Part shown: positions 60,498 through 64,000 of the stretch, in pieces
How positions within the stretch are numbered: the stretch's first letter is position 1
How the letters are laid out: every line of letters starts with the position of its first letter
Origin: Cladocopium goreaui
Lineage: Eukaryota > Sar > Dinophyceae > Suessiales > Symbiodiniaceae
DNA: 64,000 nt
Direction: 5' to 3'
Assembly (NCBI GenBank): GCA_947184155.2
Contig: CAMXCT020002645.1
Location: 27,594-91,593 of the forward strand
Notes under the pieces: model-generated
The model's database searches: none
What the model was told of the DNA's origin: nothing
Seen by the model: only the letters and a program-made list of their open reading frames with translations
Program-made: the position numbers and the translations under genes

Positions 60498-63400
60498 CTG
60501 GTACCCAACAGTTTATGACAAACTAAATCATCGAAATCAGATCAAGTTGGTTTAATATCCCAGAAAAATCCTTCCCAAACAAAAGAATCCAATGATCTTC
60601 AAGGGCAATGAAAATGGATGAAAACATATCAAAGATGATGAAAGCAGAATCTAGCATTCCAAGTAGCAATCTTTTGACTGACCGATGGATCAGCTTGAAT
60701 CCCAGTTTCTGCCGGCTCCACCTTTACGTTCATCTTTGGTGCATCAGCCACCTCATCAGCATCAGCAAGATCAAATAAAGCAGCCCCATCATACAGATGC
60801 TGCTTCGTACGTGCACCATCCGTCTGCTCCTGAGATGCACTATCATCGGATCTTTTTCTAAAAATCCTGCTTGGTCAAAAAAAAGTATTGTCTATAAAAT
60901 GCGCTGCCTCCCTTGGCAACTTACAATATGACCAGTCCCACAGTGGCCCCTTCACATGATCCCGCAAAAGGTCAAGACACCTGGCCACCGTCAGATACAG
61001 GGGCAGCAGGCATGTTCACATCCTTCGACTCCGGGGGCGCAGCTTCGCTTTGTTCCTGAGGTGTTCCCAACAAATTTTGACAGCAGAATCTACCAAGCAA
61101 AAATCAAGAATTGGAAAAGACTTGGATTTACATCATGAGACCCCCCCTGCTCTCAACATCCTGCAGCATAAAAAAAAATATGAAAAAATCAGGGCTATAA
61201 AATGCAATGCCTCCCTTGGTAACTTACAACATGACCAGTCCCAGAAGGCCCCACTACAGGTCAAGACACCTCACCACCGCCAGGTACAGCGGCAGCAGGC
61301 ATGTTCACATCCTTCGGCTCCGAATGCGCAGCTTGGCTCTTTTCCTGAGATGCTGCTGACAGATTTTGACAGCAGAATCTACCAAACCAAAATCAAGAAA
61401 TGGGATAGACTTGGATTAGCATCATGAGACCCTGCTCTCAACATCCTGCAGCATAAACAAAAACTAAAATGCATTGCCTCCCTTGGTGACTTCCAACATG
61501 ACCAGTCCCAGAAGGCCCCACTACGGGTCAAGATACCTCACCACCGTCAGGTACAGCGACAGCAGGCATGTTCACATCCTTCAGCTCTGAAGGCGCAGCT
61601 CGGCTCTTTTCCTGAGATGCTGCTGACAGATTTTGACAGCAGAATCTACCCAACAAAGACTTGAGAGGGGGGGGACGAAAGGTAGGGGGGGGCAAAAGAG
61701 AGCAACAGGAAAAATATTGCCAAACTGAGATTGATACTTCTCTTCACTCAAACCTCCTGCAGAAGAAAATGTTAGCCCCCAAAAAAGCTTTGTGGGAATA
61801 GAATCAGAAACATAATGTCAAATGTAAAGTAACTTCACGCGCGCGCGCGCGAGCGCACGCATGTGCGGGACGTAAACATTGCGAGTCTCTATTCCCCGGC
61901 ACGGCCTCAATGGGACTAGAACATCCACGATAGATCGATAGATCAATACATCGATAGATAGATAGATAGATAGATAGATAAAACTATAAATAAATAAATA
62001 GATGAATAAATAGATAGAGAGATAGAAGCATCGATCGATAAATAGATAGATCGATGGCTACCTTGATCGATAAACAGATAGATAAATAGATAGATCAATA
62101 GGTAGATAGATAGATAGATAGATCCAAGGATAGATAGATAAATACATACATAGATGGACAACTAGATAGACAGATATATCGATAGATAGATGGATAAGGA
62201 GGTAGGTACAGAGTCAGAGAAAAAGAGAGAGAAAAAAATGCGGACCAGGGGGGAATCGAATGGGGGGGGAGGGGGGGGGCCCCCCCCCCTAAGTCTCCGT
62301 TCGTGACTCTCGGCTTTCAATTTCCGGGAAAGGAGCAGCCACCTCCCCCAGTACTAAACTAGTACTAAAGTACATAGAACTCAGGTAGCCTAGGCTACCT
62401 TTCGTGATAAAGAATTGGAATAGACTTGGATTAGCATCATGTGACCCTGCTCTCAACATCCTGCAGTATTAAAAAAATCAGGGCTATAAAATGCAATGCC
62501 TAGCTTGGTAACTTACAACATGACCAGTCCCAGAAGGCCCCACTAAAGGTCAAGACACCTCACCACCGCCAGGTACAGCGACAGCAGGCATGTTCACATC
62601 CGTCGGCTCCGAATGCGCAGCTTGGCTCTTTTCCTGAGATGCTGCTGGCAGATTTGGACAGAAGAATCTACCCAACAAAGATAAAGAATTGGATAAGAAT
62701 TGGAATAGACTTGGATTAGCATCATGTGACCCTGCTCTCAACATCCTGCAGTATAAAAAAAAATCAGGGCTATAAAATGCAATGCCTCCCTTGGTAACTT
62801 ACAACATGACTAGTCCCAGAAGGCCCCACTACAGGTCAAGACACCTGGCCACCGTCAGGTACAGCGACAGCAGGCATGTTCACATCCTTCGGCTCCGAAT
62901 GCGCAGCTTGGCTCTTTTCCTGAGATGCTGCTGACAAATTTTGGCAGAAGAATCTACCCAACAAAGATAAAGAATTGGATAAGAACTGGAATAGACTTGG
63001 ATTAGCATCATGTGACCCTGCTCTCAACATCCTGCAGTATAAAAAAAAAAAATCAGGGCTATAAAATGCAATGCCTAGCTTGGTAACTTACAACATGACC
63101 AGTCCCAGAAGGCCCCACTAAAGGTCAAGACACCTCACCACCGCCAGGTACAGCGACAGCAGGCATGTTCACATCCGTCGGCTCCGAATGCGCAGCTTGG
63201 CTCTTTTCCTGAGATGCTGCTGACAAATTTTGGCAGAAGAATCTACCAAACCAAAATCAAGAATTGGGATAGAGGTGGATTATCTTAGATCAACATCATC
63301 AGAGCCATCTCTGAATATCCTGCAGCATAAACAAAAATCAGGGCTATAAAATGCAATGCCTCCCTTGGTAACTTACAACGTGACTAGTCCCAGAAGGCCC

Positions 63401-64000
63401 CACTACAGGTCAAGACACCTCACCACCGTCAGGTACAGCGACAGCAGGCATGTTCACATCCTTCGGCTCCGAATGCGCAGCTTGGCTCTTTTCCTGAGAT
63501 GCTGCTGACAAATTTTGGCAGAAGAATCTACCCAACAAAGATAAAGAATTGAATAAGAATTGGAATAGACTTGGATTAGCATCATGTGACCCTGCTCTCA
63601 ACATCCTGCAGTATAAAAAAAAAACAGGGCTATAAAATGCAATGCCTAGCTTGGTAACTTACAACATGACCAGCCCCAGAAGGCCCCACTAAAGGTCAAG
63701 ACACCTCACCACCGTCAGGTACAGCGACAGCAGGCATGTTCACATCCGTCGGCTCCGAATGCGCAGCTTGGCTCTTTTCCTGAGATGCTGCTGGCAGATT
63801 TTGACAGAAGAGTCTGTCAAACACATTTTGAAAATTAGAAAGGGATAGAAAGGGCATGGAAAGGCATAATCGAACAATTTTCTCAACATCCTGCGGCATC
63901 GACAAAAACATGTCTACAAACTGCGCTGCCCCCCTTGGTAACTTACAGCATGACCAGTCCCATAAGGTCGCACTCATGGTCAAGACACCTCGCCATCAAG
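60025..64000 (-). CDS. Region Y gene model, 5' end outside window
   Basis: Minus-strand chain: repeated 109-nt exons, acidic exon (60,857-60,683), OTU-like C-half exon (60,497-60,025). 109 is not a multiple of three, so consecutive splicing of all copies would shift frame unless alternative borders or extra small exons are used. Could continue into gene X through GAG|GAC at 59,877. Confidence 0.35.
60683..60857 (-). CDS. Region Y, acidic exon (175 nt)
   Basis: Acceptor GGATTTTTAG, donor ATCG|GTCAGT. Reads KRSDDSASQEQTDGARTK, QHLYDGAALFDLADADEV, ADAPKMNVKVEPAETG. The SASQEQ and Asn-Val near Pro/Ala parts resemble the 109-nt repeated exons upstream (AASQEK ... DVNMPA), so it is probably their diverged relative. 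Confidence 0.55.
60981..61089 (-). CDS. Repeated exon, unit 1 (most diverged)
   Basis: 109 nt from GGTAG to CAG|GTGTCT. Reads FCCQNLLGTPQEQSEAAP then PESKDVNMPAAPVSDGGQ. Confidence 0.5.
61270..61378 (-). CDS. Repeated exon, unit 2
   Basis: 109 nt. TAG before, GAG|GTGTCT after. Reads FCCQNLSAASQEKSQAAH then SEPKDVNMPAAAVPGGGE. Confidence 0.5.
61537..61645 (-). CDS. Repeated exon, unit 3
   Basis: 109 nt. Same frame and borders, with GAG|GTATCT as donor. Reads ...SQEKSRAAPSELKDVNMPA. Confidence 0.5.
61646..62400. repeat. Insertion in the exon array: CG, GATA and G/C homopolymer tracts
   Basis: Includes (CG)n at about 61,838-61,862, (GATA)n with variants at 61,925-62,200, and a G-run followed directly by a C-run at 62,263-62,291. 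Not found in other units. TAGCCTAGGCTA at about 62,387 is a small perfect palindrome. Confidence 0.85.
62559..62667 (-). CDS. Repeated exon, unit 4
   Basis: 109 nt. Reads FFCPNLPAASQEKSQAAH then SEPTDVNMPAVAVPGGGE. GGGTAG before, GAG|GTGTCT after. Confidence 0.55.
62845..62953 (-). CDS. Repeated exon, unit 5
   Basis: 109 nt. Reads FFCQNLSAASQEKSQAAH then SEPKDVNMPAVAVPDGGQ. Donor CAG|GTGTCT. Confidence 0.55.
63134..63242 (-). CDS. Repeated exon, unit 6
   Basis: 109 nt. Reads FFCQNLSAASQEKSQAAH then SEPTDVNMPAVAVPGGGE. Confidence 0.55.
63419..63527 (-). CDS. Repeated exon, unit 7
   Basis: 109 nt. Same reading; SEPKDVNMPAVAVPDGGE at the end. Confidence 0.55.
63705..63813 (-). CDS. Repeated exon, unit 8
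   Basis: 109 nt. Starts after GTTTGACAG rather than GGGTAG, reads LFCQNLPAASQEKSQAAH then SEPTDVNMPAVAVPDGGE. Its upstream intron differs from the others, so it marks the array's inner edge on this side. Confidence 0.5.

Larger units (their letters stand above)
60981..63999 (-). repeat. Array of repeated exon-intron units (about 286 bp each)
   Basis: Eight complete units and part of a ninth. Starts of the exon-like block: 60,981, 61,270, 61,537, 62,559, 62,845, 63,134, 63,419, 63,705 and 63,989 (cut). Spacing 267-289 bp except where a 735-bp insertion with GATA repeats separates units 3 and 4. Each unit also carries GGCATTGCATTTTATAG (variant of the intron-end motif) in the intron. Confidence 0.92.

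Noticed and set aside
62881..63030. Treating the longer 64-codon frames (starting MLRAGSHDANPS) as complete small proteins
   Set aside because: Their first half crosses the intron-like part of each repeat unit and includes the AG acceptor; only the 109-nt block is conserved in length.
60895..63650. GTAAGT conserved after CATGTT in most repeat units as the true splice donor
   Set aside because: Reading through to it crosses an in-frame stop and at least one unit lacks it (GGAAGT).

Overview
The window looks like nuclear DNA of a dinoflagellate-type alga (Symbiodiniaceae or a relative is the best guess, about 0.6 confidence). The reasons are low gene density, short exons separated by introns of 0.1 kb to over 1 kb, every convincing exon on the minus strand (as in unidirectional gene clusters), heavy satellite and microsatellite load, several small inverted-repeat element families, and reused intron sequences of the introner kind known from dinoflagellates. 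I found no rRNA, tRNA, CRISPR array or prokaryotic gene organisation, and no spliced-leader relic. The organism call is inference.

Layout. (1) 1-3.6 kb holds the last visible exons (minus strand) of gene V. (2) 3.6-30.5 kb has no convincing exon. It is dominated by a giant nested inverted repeat: outer arms about 5.27-12.48 kb and 21.30-28.46 kb, blocks of a 26-bp satellite (12.5-13.4, 17.7-18.85, 18.95-19.47, 19.86-21.29 kb), an inner 1.8-kb inverted repeat (13.49-15.30 / 15.45-17.31 kb), and two copies of a 0.4-kb foldback unit. A 100-N gap (18,848-18,947) lies inside the satellite. A 2-kb AT-rich satellite follows (28.58-30.53 kb). (3) 30.5-35.9 kb carries the first exons of gene V, which starts with a signal-peptide-like exon. 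Flanking exons on both sides of the repeat complex are phase 0, so the complex may lie in a single intron of about 27 kb. (4) 36.2-48.9 kb carries scattered short exons of gene U, ending in a stop at 36,257, among at least five families of 100-190 bp inverted-repeat elements. (5) 49.4-49.7 kb has a compact one-exon gene W (small membrane protein with a C-terminal Cys/His module). (6) 50.8-59.9 kb is gene X, a large multi-exon gene: N-terminal OTU-like cysteine motif, low-complexity linker, basic Cys/His region, then a long conserved-looking body. (7) 60.0-64.0 kb is region Y: one exon resembling the C-terminal half of an OTU peptidase, preceded (in transcription order) by an acidic exon and an array of eight 109-nt exon-like blocks at about 286-bp period, open at the right edge.

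How the parts relate. Genes Y, X, W, U and V would all be transcribed leftward. Introns in X share a 3' end consensus CATTTTGTAG and one about 270-bp intron sequence is present three times. The dispersed element families have termini that supply GT and AG splice dinucleotides in either orientation, and one exon at the left edge appears to use such a terminus as its splice donor. Exon boundaries are read by eye from reading frame plus splice-like dinucleotides. None is confirmed by transcript data.
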